Positions 1 to 8,831 of a DNA stretch of 36,879 nt are shown here, one piece after another; positions within the stretch are counted from its first letter, which is position 1; each line of letters opens with the position of its first letter. Location of the stretch: contig NZ_CAJCHS010000017.1 of the NCBI RefSeq assembly GCF_903970205.1, positions 1 through 36,879 of the forward strand, in the 5' to 3' direction. The notes under the pieces are model-generated. The model did not search any database, had not been told where the DNA came from, and worked only from the letters and a program-made list of their open reading frames with translations. Made by a program: the position numbers and the translations under genes. Origin of the DNA: Nevskia soli. GTDB taxonomy: Bacteria > Acidobacteriota > Terriglobia > Bryobacterales > Bryobacteraceae.

Positions 1-28
1 TAAAGCATGGGACTCCGCGCCACTACGT

Positions 29-34
29 TAGATT
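29..34 (+). promoter_or_regulatory. Candidate -10 hexamer for a leaderless transcript
   Basis: TAGATT preceded by CGT lies six bases before the ATG at 41. That spacing would place the transcription start at or next to the start codon. A possible -35 would fall at the very edge of the window and cannot be judged. Confidence 0.4.
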
Positions 35-40
35 GAAGGT

Positions 41-754
41 ATGTTCTCCTGGATTTGCGCGCGCTGCGGCCGCGACAACCCGCCTTCCGCGACTACGTGC
101 GTAAATTGCGGCGCCCGCTTCGACGACCCCGTCGAGCCGGACGCAGTTTCGGAGATTCCGGCTGCAAACCCTGTTGTGAATCCCGCCTTAAACCCCGTCT
201 TGAACCCGGGTGTTTCCGTATCTGTCGCTGCGCCTCCGATGCCCAAATCAGCCCGCCCCACCTTGCCGGGCCAAGCAGCCCGCGGCGGAGTTCCAACTTT
301 GTTGTTAACGATTCTTTCGTTCCTTGCGATTGTCGGCATAGGCTTCGGGATTTACTACGGAATTACCTGGTGGAACGGGCGTAAGCAAGCTACGTCGACG
401 GGCCTTGACCCGGCCGCGAACGTCGCGCGTACGAAGGTCACGAACCCGATTCAGAAGTATGTCGAGGTCGTTGGTATCCGCCTCACCGAAGGTCCGAAGA
501 AGAAGCCGGAGGCGCGATTTGTGGTTGTCAATCACTCTCAGAATTCGTTCGACAATCTTTCGGCAACAGTCACGGTGTACGCCAGCACGCAGCGCTCGGA
601 TGAGGATTCGGCGGGCACTTTCCGCTTCAAGCTTGAATCGCTCGGCCCGTATGAATCACGTGACATGAGTGTGCCGTTCGACACAAAGCTAAAACCGTAT
701 GAGTTTCCCGACTGGCAGAATGTGAATCCGGATGTTGAGATTACCTCGCCCTAG
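41..754 (+). CDS. Zinc-ribbon single-pass membrane protein of unknown function
   Basis: This is a 237-residue protein. The first 25 residues form a zinc ribbon with two CxxC knuckles (CARC and CVNC) separated by ten residues. A proline-rich linker with repeated NPVLNP-like units follows, then one hydrophobic segment at about residues 86-108, and a beta-rich C-terminal domain at about 140-237. The C-terminal domain resembles the FxLYD-type extracytoplasmic domains that often follow zinc-ribbon anchors; this is a resemblance in composition and layout, not a confirmed match. The likely topology is a cytoplasmic ribbon and an exported C-terminal domain. A TAGATT hexamer at 29-34 ends six bases before the ATG, which suggests leaderless transcription. 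The function is unknown. Confidence 0.8.
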   Translation: MFSWICARCGRDNPPSATTCVNCGARFDDPVEPDAVSEIPAANPVVNPALNPVLNPGVSVSVAAPPMPKSARPTLPGQAARGGVPTLLLTILSFLAIVGIGFGIYYGITWWNGRKQATSTGLDPAANVARTKVTNPIQKYVEVVGIRLTEGPKKKPEARFVVVNHSQNSFDNLSATVTVYASTQRSDEDSAGTFRFKLESLGPYESRDMSVPFDTKLKPYEFPDWQNVNPDVEITSP

Positions 755-764
755 CGCGTAACTT
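735..764 (+). promoter_or_regulatory. Candidate promoter of nth
   Basis: A -35-like TTGAGA at 735-740 and a -10-like TAACTT at 759-764 are 18 bases apart. The -10 ends six bases before the GTG start at 771, so the transcript would be leaderless. The -35 lies inside the end of the preceding gene. Confidence 0.4.
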
Positions 765-770
765 ACTCTA

Positions 771-1463
771 GTGACTGCTAAACGCGTCAAACTCCGTCAT
801 GGGCAGGTCCGCCCGAAAACCGCTGCTGCCCGCAAGGCGCGCTTCGAAGAGATATACCAAGTCCTCGACCGCACCTATCCGAACGCGACCTGCGCGCTTA
901 CTCATCGAGATCCTTGGGAGCTGCTAGTTGCGACGATTTTATCCGCACAATGCACAGATAAGCGCGTCAACGAAGTTACTCCGGGCCTTTTCGCGAAGTA
1001 TCCAACGCCGAAGGACTTCGCCGCCGTGCGTCCCGAAGTACTCGCCGAAGATATTCGCTCCACGGGCTTCTTCAACAACAAATCTAAGTCCATTGTCGGC
1101 GCGGCGACGAAGGTAGTCGAAGAGTTTGGCGGTGTTGTTCCGCGCACTATGGACGAACTGCTCACCATCCCAGGGGCCGCCCGGAAGACAGCTAACGTCG
1201 TGCTTGGTACGGCTTATGGCGTGGCGACCGGAGTCGTTGTCGATACTCATGTGCAGCGCATCTCGAAACGTCTTGACTTCACCCGCGAAACGGAACCCGT
1301 TAAGATCGAGCAGGATCTGATGCGCATCGTTCCCCAGTCGCGCTGGATCCTGTTTTCACACCAGATTATCTTGCATGGAAGGGCTCTCTGCATCGCTAGG
1401 AACCCCCGCTGTGCCGAATGCCCGCTTGAGAAGCTCTGTTACTCCGCCGATAAGACTGTTTGA
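771..1463 (+). CDS. nth: Endonuclease III, DNA base-excision-repair glycosylase/AP lyase
   Basis: This 230-residue protein matches the endonuclease III family in length and motifs. The helix-hairpin-helix around residues 131-146 contains the expected catalytic lysine K139 in GAARKTANVV. The catalytic aspartate is D158 in VDTHVQR. The C-terminal [4Fe-4S] site has the exact C-x6-C-x2-C-x5-C spacing (C207, C214, C217, C223). The family removes oxidised pyrimidines and nicks the resulting abasic site. The start is GTG, with no Shine-Dalgarno but a -10-like hexamer six bases upstream. Its stop codon overlaps the ATG of the next gene (TGATG), which suggests coupled translation with the sugar kinase. 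Confidence 0.96.
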   Translation: MTAKRVKLRHGQVRPKTAAARKARFEEIYQVLDRTYPNATCALTHRDPWELLVATILSAQCTDKRVNEVTPGLFAKYPTPKDFAAVRPEVLAEDIRSTGFFNNKSKSIVGAATKVVEEFGGVVPRTMDELLTIPGAARKTANVVLGTAYGVATGVVVDTHVQRISKRLDFTRETEPVKIEQDLMRIVPQSRWILFSHQIILHGRALCIARNPRCAECPLEKLCYSADKTV

Positions 1464-2407
1464 TGCTGTTTCTCGGAATCGATGGCGGACAGAGTAGCAC
1501 GACTGCACTAATCGCAGATGAAGAGGGTCGAGTGCTCGGATGGGGAACTGCAGGTCCCTGTAATCATGTTAGTGGACCCGAAGCGACGCGCCGTTTCATA
1601 AACGCGATCTCGACAAGCATCGCTGAGGCTTGTTCGCGCGCGTCGCTCAATCCCGAGTTAGTCGAATTCGAGTCCGTCTGCTGTGGGATGAGTGGGGGAA
1701 CCGCGGATAAGAGCAGCCTACTTCGCGGCATCATTCGATGTTCTCTCTTGACCGTCGTCGACGACAGTGTGATCGCTCTCGCAGGTGCAACTGCCGGCGG
1801 AAGCGGCATCGTCGTGATCGCGGGTACCGGGTCGATTGCTCTCGGACGCAGCGGTGCGCAACCGATGGTTCGGGCCGGCGGCTGGGGCTACATCTTCGGT
1901 GACGAAGGAAGCGCTTTCGATATCGTCCGGCAGGCAATCCGGGCGGCGCTGCGTTTCGAAGAAGGCTGGGGCCCGCCGACTTCGCTCCATCGCATGCTAC
2001 GAAGTGAAACCGGCTGTTCCACGGCCAACGACTTACTTCATATGTTCTACTCGCCTAAGTGGCCGCGTTCTCGAATCGCCACTCTAGCTCCGCTTGTGGA
2101 TGCGGAAGGTGCCGGCGGCGACCCGCTCGCCCGGGCGATTATGGAGCAAGCAGCCCAGATTCTGGCTGCAAACGCAGCGTCGGTTCGGGCACGACTAAGT
2201 GGGGATCAAGTCGTATTGTCCGTGTCGCCGGTCGGCGGTGTTTTCCGAAGCGAAACGCTGCATGCGCGATTTCGTCTGCTTGTAGAACTGACGGACGGCT
2301 GTTCGTATCGACCGCCGTTTTTCGGTCCGGCCGCCGGAGCGCTGCTGGAGGCTTTCCGCGCGGTGAATCGAGACGTGGTCGTTAGTGGAATGCCCGAGAC
2401 CAAATGA
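1463..2407 (+). CDS. BadF/BadG/BcrA/BcrD-type ATPase, probable N-acetylglucosamine kinase
   Basis: This 314-residue protein has the actin-like sugar-kinase fold. The N-terminal phosphate-1 loop is FLGIDGGQSSTTALI. A second glycine-rich phosphate loop is IAGTGSIALG near residue 123, followed by the family signature GGWGYIFGDEGSAFDIVRQA. The family includes eukaryotic and bacterial N-acetylglucosamine/glucosamine kinases as well as CoA-dehydratase activators. Size and motifs favour the sugar-kinase branch. The ATG at 1463 overlaps the nth stop by one base; a TTG at 1460 would add one residue. With anmK at 31 kb it would fit amino-sugar or cell-wall recycling, which is inference. Confidence 0.85.
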   Translation: MLFLGIDGGQSSTTALIADEEGRVLGWGTAGPCNHVSGPEATRRFINAISTSIAEACSRASLNPELVEFESVCCGMSGGTADKSSLLRGIIRCSLLTVVDDSVIALAGATAGGSGIVVIAGTGSIALGRSGAQPMVRAGGWGYIFGDEGSAFDIVRQAIRAALRFEEGWGPPTSLHRMLRSETGCSTANDLLHMFYSPKWPRSRIATLAPLVDAEGAGGDPLARAIMEQAAQILAANAASVRARLSGDQVVLSVSPVGGVFRSETLHARFRLLVELTDGCSYRPPFFGPAAGALLEAFRAVNRDVVVSGMPETK

Positions 2408-2431
2408 CCTTGCTAAGCTCAAGAGTCGGCC

Positions 2432-3601
2432 ATGGGAAAACTGTCAATCCAGGATCTTGATCTTCAAGGCAAGCGCCTTTTCATCCGCGTCGATTTCAAT
2501 GTGCCTTTAGCGAACGGCGGGCAGGAAATCACGAGCGATAAGCGCATCAAAGCGTCTGTACCTACCATTGAATACGCGCTGGAACACGGAGCGGGGCTGG
2601 TTCTTGCTTCTCACCTGGGCCGTCCGAAAGGGAAAGTCAATCCGGAGATGAGCCTGAAGCCATGCGCCGCCCGGCTCTCGGAAATACTCAAGCGTCCGGT
2701 CGCCATGGCGCCCGATTGTGTGGGTCCCTCGGTAACTGCGATGCTGCCGAAACCCGGCGAAATTCTGCTCCTTGAGAACCTTCGCTTTCATCCCGAAGAA
2801 GAAGCCAACGATCCGGGATTCTCAAAAGAACTCGCGTCCTTGTGTGACCTATACGTGAACGATGCTTTCGGAACGGCACATCGCGCGCACGCCTCTACAG
2901 TAGGAATGATCGCGTTTGTTCCTCAGGCGGCTGCCGGCCTCTTAATGGAGAAAGAACTGAAGTATCTGTCCATGGTCACCCAAAACCCGCAGCGTCCCGC
3001 GGTTGCGATTCTCGGCGGGGCGAAGGTTTCCGACAAAATGGACGTGATCGAAAATCTAATCCGTATCGTCGACCGCCTGATGATCGGCGGCGCGATGGCT
3101 TATACCTTTATCAAGTCAAAAGGCGAACCTATCGGTAAGTCGCTAGTGGAAGATGACAAGCTTGATCTCGCCCGGCAGTTGATGAAGGACCACGGTGACA
3201 AGATATTGCTTCCCGTCGATCACGTGGTCGCGGCGGAGTTAAAGGAAGGCGCCGCAAACGAGGTCGTCGAAACGATTCCCGCCGACCAGATGGGTCTTGA
3301 TATCGGGCCCGCCACGATCGACTTGTACTCGCATGAGATCGCGAAAGCCAAAACGATCATCTGGAATGGTCCGATGGGTGTGTTCGAAAAGCCTCCGTTC
3401 GACAAAGGAACTGTTGCGCTCGCCAAAGCTGTAGCGGCCTCGGGTGCGATCTCGGTTGTGGGCGGCGGCGATTCCGAGAAGGCGATCAAGAGCGCGGGGG
3501 TGTCAGACAAGATTTCGCATGTGTCTACCGGGGGCGGCGCTTCGCTTGAGTTCCTCGCCGGGATTGAACTGCCGGGAGTAGCGGCGCTGACCGATAAGTA
3601 G
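2432..3601 (+). CDS. pgk: Phosphoglycerate kinase
   Basis: This 389-residue glycolytic enzyme transfers phosphate from 1,3-bisphosphoglycerate to ADP. Family motifs are present in order: the N-terminal RVDFNVPL substrate loop, [36 protein letters not shown], the hinge around NGPMGVFE, and the C-terminal nucleotide-binding GGGDS and STGGGASLE. The length is normal for a monomeric bacterial enzyme. A TAAGCT hexamer lies 12 bases before the ATG. The gene ends three bases before the convergently transcribed M24 peptidase, and no hairpin terminator was seen between them. Confidence 0.98.
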   Translation: MGKLSIQDLDLQGKRLFIRVDFNVPLANGGQEITSDKRIKASVPTIEYALEHGAGLVLASHLGRPKGKVNPEMSLKPCAARLSEILKRPVAMAPDCVGPSVTAMLPKPGEILLLENLRFHPEEEANDPGFSKELASLCDLYVNDAFGTAHRAHASTVGMIAFVPQAAAGLLMEKELKYLSMVTQNPQRPAVAILGGAKVSDKMDVIENLIRIVDRLMIGGAMAYTFIKSKGEPIGKSLVEDDKLDLARQLMKDHGDKILLPVDHVVAAELKEGAANEVVETIPADQMGLDIGPATIDLYSHEIAKAKTIIWNGPMGVFEKPPFDKGTVALAKAVAASGAISVVGGGDSEKAIKSAGVSDKISHVSTGGGASLEFLAGIELPGVAALTDK

Positions 3602-3604
3602 AGG

Positions 3605-4777
3605 TTAGCTGATTAGAACCAGACTTTGCTGCTGCTCGCCGGTTACCCGCGGAGTAGTTGCATCGATGAACATGTTGATTTCAGACCGCACACCGAAGTT
3701 GTCCAGGTAGATACCCGGTTCGATTGAGAAGCAAGACCACGGCAGCACGCGGCGTATGTCATGGGTCTCTAAGTTGTCCATGTTCGCCCCGCTCCCATGT
3801 ATGTCCATGCCGATCGAATGACCTGTCCGGTGAACGAACTCATCTCCATACCCTGCATTTCGAATGAGTGTTCGCGCCGCATCGTCAACCTGAAATCCGT
3901 ATAGCTTCTCGCCGTTCTCAAATGCTGTCTTGACGCGATCGACCGCCGCATTCCTGGCGTCACGGACAATCCCGAACACCTTAGTCATCTCAGATAGAGG
4001 ATTATCACCACAGAACGCGGTCCACGTGACGTCATAGAAGATTGCTCCTCGCCGCTGAAACTTCGCCCAGAGATCAAGAAGCACGAAATCGCCCATCGCT
4101 ATCGGCGTGCTTGCGGTCGGCGACGGCTCATAGTGCGGATCGCCGGCGTGCTCGTTAACGCCAACGATCGGTCCGTGTTCTGTAAGTAATCCCTCCCGTT
4201 CGAAAGCCTCGAGAACGAACGCTGCCACATCCCACTCGGTGACCGATCGGTTCGCACGCAACGCGTGACCGATGAACTGGAAAGCACTGCGCCGCACTTG
4301 ATCCACTAACACCCCGGCCTCCAGATGCGAATCAAGCGCTGCCGAATCTAGCCGGGCCTCGAAGTGTTGGATAAGTTCGGCGGAACTCACCACCTCGACC
4401 CCGGTCGACCGGACAAGCTCGAGCGTGCCGCCATCAACGTTAGAGACGTAGGGAATCGCGCAATTAGGGGAGTACTGCATGGCGACGCGTTTCGATCCAG
4501 CCAGCAATTCAGAGAGCGCACTAGTCTGCTCTTCCCAGCTGGAGTACACATGCTTGGCTCCTTGGAGCGTGTCTAAGTTCCGGCTTTCAATGCGGTGAAC
4601 GAGCTTGCGAGGTTCACCCTTTGCAGGAACGAAGTAATACCATCGCCGGGAGGCGTGAAGGTTTGGATCCAGACCGAGTACGCGATAGGCAAGCGGGTCG
4701 CGATGATGATGGTCGAAGAACAACCACCCATCCAACTCCTGATCGATCAATTGGTCTTGAATACTCGTCACGTTCAT
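3605..4777 (-). CDS. M24-family metallopeptidase, Xaa-Pro aminopeptidase/creatinase type
   Basis: This 390-residue protein has a creatinase-like N-terminal domain at about 1-150 and a pita-bread catalytic domain at about 155-385. All five expected metal ligands can be placed: D235 and D249 (DLWAKF..., FYDVTW), H320 (RTGHSIGMDIHG), E353 (SIEPGIY) and E366 (RSEINMF). The family removes N-terminal residues before proline or acts on related amides; the exact substrate cannot be read from the sequence. A Shine-Dalgarno GGAGAG precedes the ATG. The start is 21 bases after the stop of the Wzt-like ATPase, so the two are probably co-transcribed, perhaps together with the upstream phage block. Confidence 0.9.
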   Translation of the reverse strand: MNVTSIQDQLIDQELDGWLFFDHHHRDPLAYRVLGLDPNLHASRRWYYFVPAKGEPRKLVHRIESRNLDTLQGAKHVYSSWEEQTSALSELLAGSKRVAMQYSPNCAIPYVSNVDGGTLELVRSTGVEVVSSAELIQHFEARLDSAALDSHLEAGVLVDQVRRSAFQFIGHALRANRSVTEWDVAAFVLEAFEREGLLTEHGPIVGVNEHAGDPHYEPSPTASTPIAMGDFVLLDLWAKFQRRGAIFYDVTWTAFCGDNPLSEMTKVFGIVRDARNAAVDRVKTAFENGEKLYGFQVDDAARTLIRNAGYGDEFVHRTGHSIGMDIHGSGANMDNLETHDIRRVLPWSCFSIEPGIYLDNFGVRSEINMFIDATTPRVTGEQQQSLVLIS

Positions 4778-4798
4778 GTGCTCTCCGCTCCGGACGCA

Positions 4799-6004
4799 TC
4801 ACCCGGACTTTTTCCAGCTTACATCCGCCCGCAAGTCCACGATCCCCGCTGTCTGCCGGCTCCCTACAACATCGAACACGATCGCGTCATCCAACCAATC
4901 GTTACTGCTACCATCCTCGTTTTGGGTGGCTACGGTAATCGCGTACTGTTGCGGTGTAAGCCAACACTCAAATCGGAATTTGACGTCCAATAAATCCCCT
5001 TGCGCGAACATACCAAGGTCTACTTCCTCGATTCGAGTATTGGTGCCGTATATATCGATTCCAATGCGATTGCGCACGAGAATGCCTACTGTCGGCGAAG
5101 ACTGCGCCCGATGAAACCGGCACGTGATTTGTATCTGGAGGCAGTCGCCGGTTGATATCGTGTTTATTGGGACACCCGCCGAGTTGATCAGCTTCGCTTC
5201 TATAATCTCGCTGGAGAGATCGCCGTGCCGATGGGTCGCTTGTAAGTTGCCTGATCGGTCGACCCTCTGATGTCCAGCCGACGATTCCAATACGCTAGCG
5301 ATGTATCGGTCAATCACTGTCTTAGGCTCGCCCTGCGCTTGCAACTCTCCATGCAGAAGGAATAGAGCGCGATCCGCAAGCTGCTTTACAAGCCCCATGT
5401 CATGGGAAACGAATAGCACGCTGACGCGCTGGTCGCGTAATTCACGGAACTTATGAATGCAGCGGTTGGCAAACGCGGCGTCTCCGACGGCCAAAGCTTC
5501 ATCGACGATGAGTAGTTCCGGCTCAACGTGAATCGCTGTAGAAAAAGCGAGCCGGACATACATGCCGCTCGAGTACTCTTTGACGGGGCGGTCGATAAAC
5601 TCGCCAATTCCGGCAAACTCTTCGATTTTCGGCAATGCGCGCTGCATCGCCAGCCGGGATAAGCCCAAAAGTTCGCCGTTAATCAGCACATTTTCGCGAC
5701 CGGTGAAATCGGGGTTAAATCCCGCGCCTAGTTCCAGAAGAGCCGCGACGCGCCCTCGCACAAGGACAGACCCGCCGGTCGGTCGTAAGATGCCGCTGAC
5801 TACCTGGAGCAGCGTACTCTTCCCGCATCCATTCGGTCCGACCAGCGCAACGAACTCTCCCCGTTCTTGCGAGAAAGAGACGTTCTTCAGCGCCCAAAAA
5901 TCAGTGTGAAGCTTGGCGCGCCCGAAGCGCAGCATCTCCACGATTCGGTCCGACGGCCTTCGATATAGGCGATAGACTCTTGAGACATTCTGAACGAGCA
6001 ACAC
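4799..6004 (-). CDS. Polysaccharide ABC transporter ATP-binding protein with C-terminal Wzt-like domain
   Basis: This 401-residue protein has an ABC ATPase of the polysaccharide-export (Wzt/TagH) type at about 1-235. Walker A is at 56-64 (GPNGCGKST), the signature YSSGM at 144-148, Walker B LLIVDE at 164-169, and the switch histidine follows in FVSHD. Residues 255-395 resemble the Wzt carbohydrate-binding domain that recognises the end-capped O-antigen chain. The partner permease Wzm, normally the adjacent upstream gene, is not in this window. The upstream neighbour is the last phage-tail gene, ending 37 bases before this GTG start. It could have been separated from its permease by the phage block, or it may be an orphan or a glycan-binding adaptor. 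Confidence 0.88.
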   Translation of the reverse strand: MLLVQNVSRVYRLYRRPSDRIVEMLRFGRAKLHTDFWALKNVSFSQERGEFVALVGPNGCGKSTLLQVVSGILRPTGGSVLVRGRVAALLELGAGFNPDFTGRENVLINGELLGLSRLAMQRALPKIEEFAGIGEFIDRPVKEYSSGMYVRLAFSTAIHVEPELLIVDEALAVGDAAFANRCIHKFRELRDQRVSVLFVSHDMGLVKQLADRALFLLHGELQAQGEPKTVIDRYIASVLESSAGHQRVDRSGNLQATHRHGDLSSEIIEAKLINSAGVPINTISTGDCLQIQITCRFHRAQSSPTVGILVRNRIGIDIYGTNTRIEEVDLGMFAQGDLLDVKFRFECWLTPQQYAITVATQNEDGSSNDWLDDAIVFDVVGSRQTAGIVDLRADVSWKKSG

Positions 6005-6041
6005 AAGTTAGCTGTTCTTACGATAGCTTACCCTTGCGCGG

Positions 6042-8828
6042 TCAGGCCATCGAAGAACCACTCTGGATGTTCGGATAGAAGTCCGTCGGGTAACCGATAA
6101 GACAAAACTGGTCAAGCGCAAACAGCACAACGCTCTCAACGCCCGCGCCCACCGCCAGACCCGCCTCTTTCTCCCACGGAGTCGTATAATCGCCGATCCC
6201 CACCAAGTGAGCAGTCTGATCCGCCGGAAATGAGAGCGCGAGCGGAACTCCGATTGAATTCAGCGCCTGATCCAAATTCCGGTTTCCAGTAAAAGTGAAA
6301 TTCTCCGTCTTGAAGCAATTGAGTGTTTGAGCCGTCCACGCGAAGACGGGCAGATTTATAACTTGCGTGAGTGCATAATCATTAACATCCGGCGGATAGA
6401 GTACTTCAAACTGTGCGTTTCCGACGCTTTGGCGCACATACGCCATGATGGACGAAGTAAACTGCCCAATCAGGCTGGGGAGTAGCACGGCCGCTTGCGG
6501 CACAGTTGTCGGATCGACTGTATTCGTGGCGATGAGCGGTAACGCGGTTCCGTATGCAGATTGATACTGTTGTTGAGTGTAAGCGTCGTAAAACGGCATG
6601 CTTGGCTCAGACGGCGGAGATGTTAGTTCCTCCCCGGGGAAGTACCACCATTGCACCTCGCCAAATTGAAGGTACGGAGTTTGTCCTCCGGCCGCCATGG
6701 TCTGCGCCATACAAAGGTGGACGCTTTGCCAAAAGCTGAGACTAGCTGTCGAGAAGTTCGTTTGAATAGCCGGCGTATTTACGACACAAGGTCGGCCGTT
6801 GGAATACCGCTGGGCCACGCCGACTTGAGTTGAAGGATCAGCGAACTGAAGTTCCGTACTGAAAGCGGTCGTTGCCTGAATCCCATAGCCTGTAAGCGCT
6901 TCGAAGAATGCCTGCGACCAATCGCGCGCCGCCCGGTTCAAAGGGGGACTTGCGGACAGGTCGGTTCGCCACCCCACATTCGCAGCAACATCCTGAAAGG
7001 CAACGCCGCCGGGCGTTCCATCAACACCGCCCGCCAAGCTAGGGCCGCTTGCGGTCGCAGTAAAGGTGCTCAGATCGTTCGGGTCCTCGAGCACCTTTAC
7101 CGCTAGAGTGGTCGCATTGCCGGCGGTTCCCATCAGACGCGAGGTAATCGTCAGCACATTCTCGCCAGCCCCCGCCCACACCCCCGTTGAGCCATTATTG
7201 ATTTGAAGCGCTAGGGCGATTGGCACGGTTACGGTGTCATCCCCCTGAAGGTGCAAGTGCGTAAAGTCCGTGTCGTCGATGTTTACGATCGTCTGGGCGC
7301 TTAGCGCTGAGATTCCACCGAACGTGATCGTTGCGGTTGCATAAACCTGGCCCAGGCGCGTTAGTTCAAAGAACCAAAGCGCGCCTTGATAATGATTGGC
7401 ACGACCTTGAAAACCCAACTTAGAAATCAACCAGGCGGTACGTTCGGGCGCCAGCGCCAGCGAGTGTTCCGTATCCCAATCAGTTGCCAATGTGACATTC
7501 GCAATTGCAGGCTGATCGGGCAGGTCGTTTGTTGGGTAAGCGATCTCGAGAAAATCGAAATAAAAGTAGTAGCCATTAGCCCCGGTGTACAAAACGTCGA
7601 TGGTGTGGTTTCCGGCGGCCAGGTTTCCCAGACTTACTCGAACGAGCTCATCATCCGAGAGGTAACAGTTGAAGCTCGACGGCGCTCCCCCGTCAATCGT
7701 AATCTGAACAGTACCGCATCCGGGGGCTTGTCGTGTACCAAGATATAGAGAGTGCGCAGCCGGCTCGGTATACATGCAGGAAAGCGAAGAACCCGTCGCA
7801 GTCGTGTACGCGATTGAGCCGCCGGAGAAGTTCCCTTTGTTGGCCGAGGATGGCGACCACGTGCCCGCGTAGGCCACAGTTGTAGAATCGTCTTCGATCC
7901 GCCTAGATCCCGGCCCGGCGACACTATAAGCCCGATTATTGCCCGCGACGGACCAGTTTGTCACTGAGACTTCGAATTCACTTCGCTGATAGGACGCCGT
8001 TTGGATTGCAGCGGAATAAGTCCAGCGCATTTTGCGAACGTTAGTCGCGCTAAATGTCTCGTTGGTCAGGATATCAGTCAGCGACGCGAACGGAATCGTT
8101 ACTTGCCACGTTGCGGGTGATGTGCCGCCGCTGAACGTCTGTGAAACGGGCTGCCATACCTCCGTCTGGCTGCCAGATACCGTTCCATAAACCCCAATCG
8201 CGTTCGCGTTGATCCCCTCGGTCGCGTCGAGGCGCGTCAAAAGGATCGTGCTGCCTGTCGCGCTCGCACTGACAGTTGTGGAAATCGAGTTTATAATTGA
8301 AGCCAGCTGGATTATGGCTGAGCCATTCGTGTCACCATCCGCGATTGTGTAGTTATAGTGTTCCGACGCATCCCATTCAAGCTCTATAAGATCTCCCGCG
8401 GTAGCGGCGCCCGTTAGTGAGAAAAGCGCTGAGGCGGCCCCATATTGCCCGGCAGCCGGACTGGCGTAGTCGGCCAGGCGGACCTCTCGAAAAACGTCGC
8501 CGTCCGGTCCGTCGAGCCAGAACCTAAGATACGGCCACGCGACCGTGGGGTACAAATTGGAGTCAAGCGAAATACAATTCGAGCGGCTTTCCTGATAAGT
8601 AAGCGTGAGTTCGCTCAGGTCACCGTCCGGAAGGTTTCGAAACAGCGGATGTTCAAACGTATTATCTCGATTCCATTCGATTACGGCCCAATCAAATTGC
8701 TGCCGCCAGGTGCCTGACACGGTAAACCCGGTTTCGCTCGTGCTGCTGAGCGCGGCGATCGCCGACGGCATGAAGAAATAACATTGTAAGTCGCGGTTTG
8801 GTTGAAGCTTCTGAATCGTTTCCGCCAT
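6042..8828 (-). CDS. Large phage tail protein with TIM-barrel and galactose-binding-like domains
   Basis: This 928-residue protein is the last gene of the phage block. The domains are read by eye. Residues 1-125 are beta-rich. Residues 130-237 form an Ig/tail-repeat-like unit ending in FSGG. Residues 300-430 resemble a galactose-binding jelly roll (YAGTWSPSS, then a VQITIDGG strand). Residues 450-928 look like a TIM barrel with a glycosidase-like strand ending in LQFGEVQWWYF near 720-730. A second copy of the 130-237 pattern is inserted at about 500-605. The layout recalls tail proteins with TIM barrels such as those of GTA-like elements and non-contractile tail sheaths. Enzymatic activity is unproven. 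It starts at ATG three bases after the stop of the hub gene. Confidence 0.65.
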   Translation of the reverse strand: MAETIQKLQPNRDLQCYFFMPSAIAALSSTSETGFTVSGTWRQQFDWAVIEWNRDNTFEHPLFRNLPDGDLSELTLTYQESRSNCISLDSNLYPTVAWPYLRFWLDGPDGDVFREVRLADYASPAAGQYGAASALFSLTGAATAGDLIELEWDASEHYNYTIADGDTNGSAIIQLASIINSISTTVSASATGSTILLTRLDATEGINANAIGVYGTVSGSQTEVWQPVSQTFSGGTSPATWQVTIPFASLTDILTNETFSATNVRKMRWTYSAAIQTASYQRSEFEVSVTNWSVAGNNRAYSVAGPGSRRIEDDSTTVAYAGTWSPSSANKGNFSGGSIAYTTATGSSLSCMYTEPAAHSLYLGTRQAPGCGTVQITIDGGAPSSFNCYLSDDELVRVSLGNLAAGNHTIDVLYTGANGYYFYFDFLEIAYPTNDLPDQPAIANVTLATDWDTEHSLALAPERTAWLISKLGFQGRANHYQGALWFFELTRLGQVYATATITFGGISALSAQTIVNIDDTDFTHLHLQGDDTVTVPIALALQINNGSTGVWAGAGENVLTITSRLMGTAGNATTLAVKVLEDPNDLSTFTATASGPSLAGGVDGTPGGVAFQDVAANVGWRTDLSASPPLNRAARDWSQAFFEALTGYGIQATTAFSTELQFADPSTQVGVAQRYSNGRPCVVNTPAIQTNFSTASLSFWQSVHLCMAQTMAAGGQTPYLQFGEVQWWYFPGEELTSPPSEPSMPFYDAYTQQQYQSAYGTALPLIATNTVDPTTVPQAAVLLPSLIGQFTSSIMAYVRQSVGNAQFEVLYPPDVNDYALTQVINLPVFAWTAQTLNCFKTENFTFTGNRNLDQALNSIGVPLALSFPADQTAHLVGIGDYTTPWEKEAGLAVGAGVESVVLFALDQFCLIGYPTDFYPNIQSGSSMA

Positions 8829-8831
8829 AAC

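Noticed and set aside
4595-5114. Overlapping plus-strand frames opposite the M24 peptidase and Wzt-like gene.
   Set aside because: No motif or ribosome site; both minus-strand genes have complete catalytic motifs.
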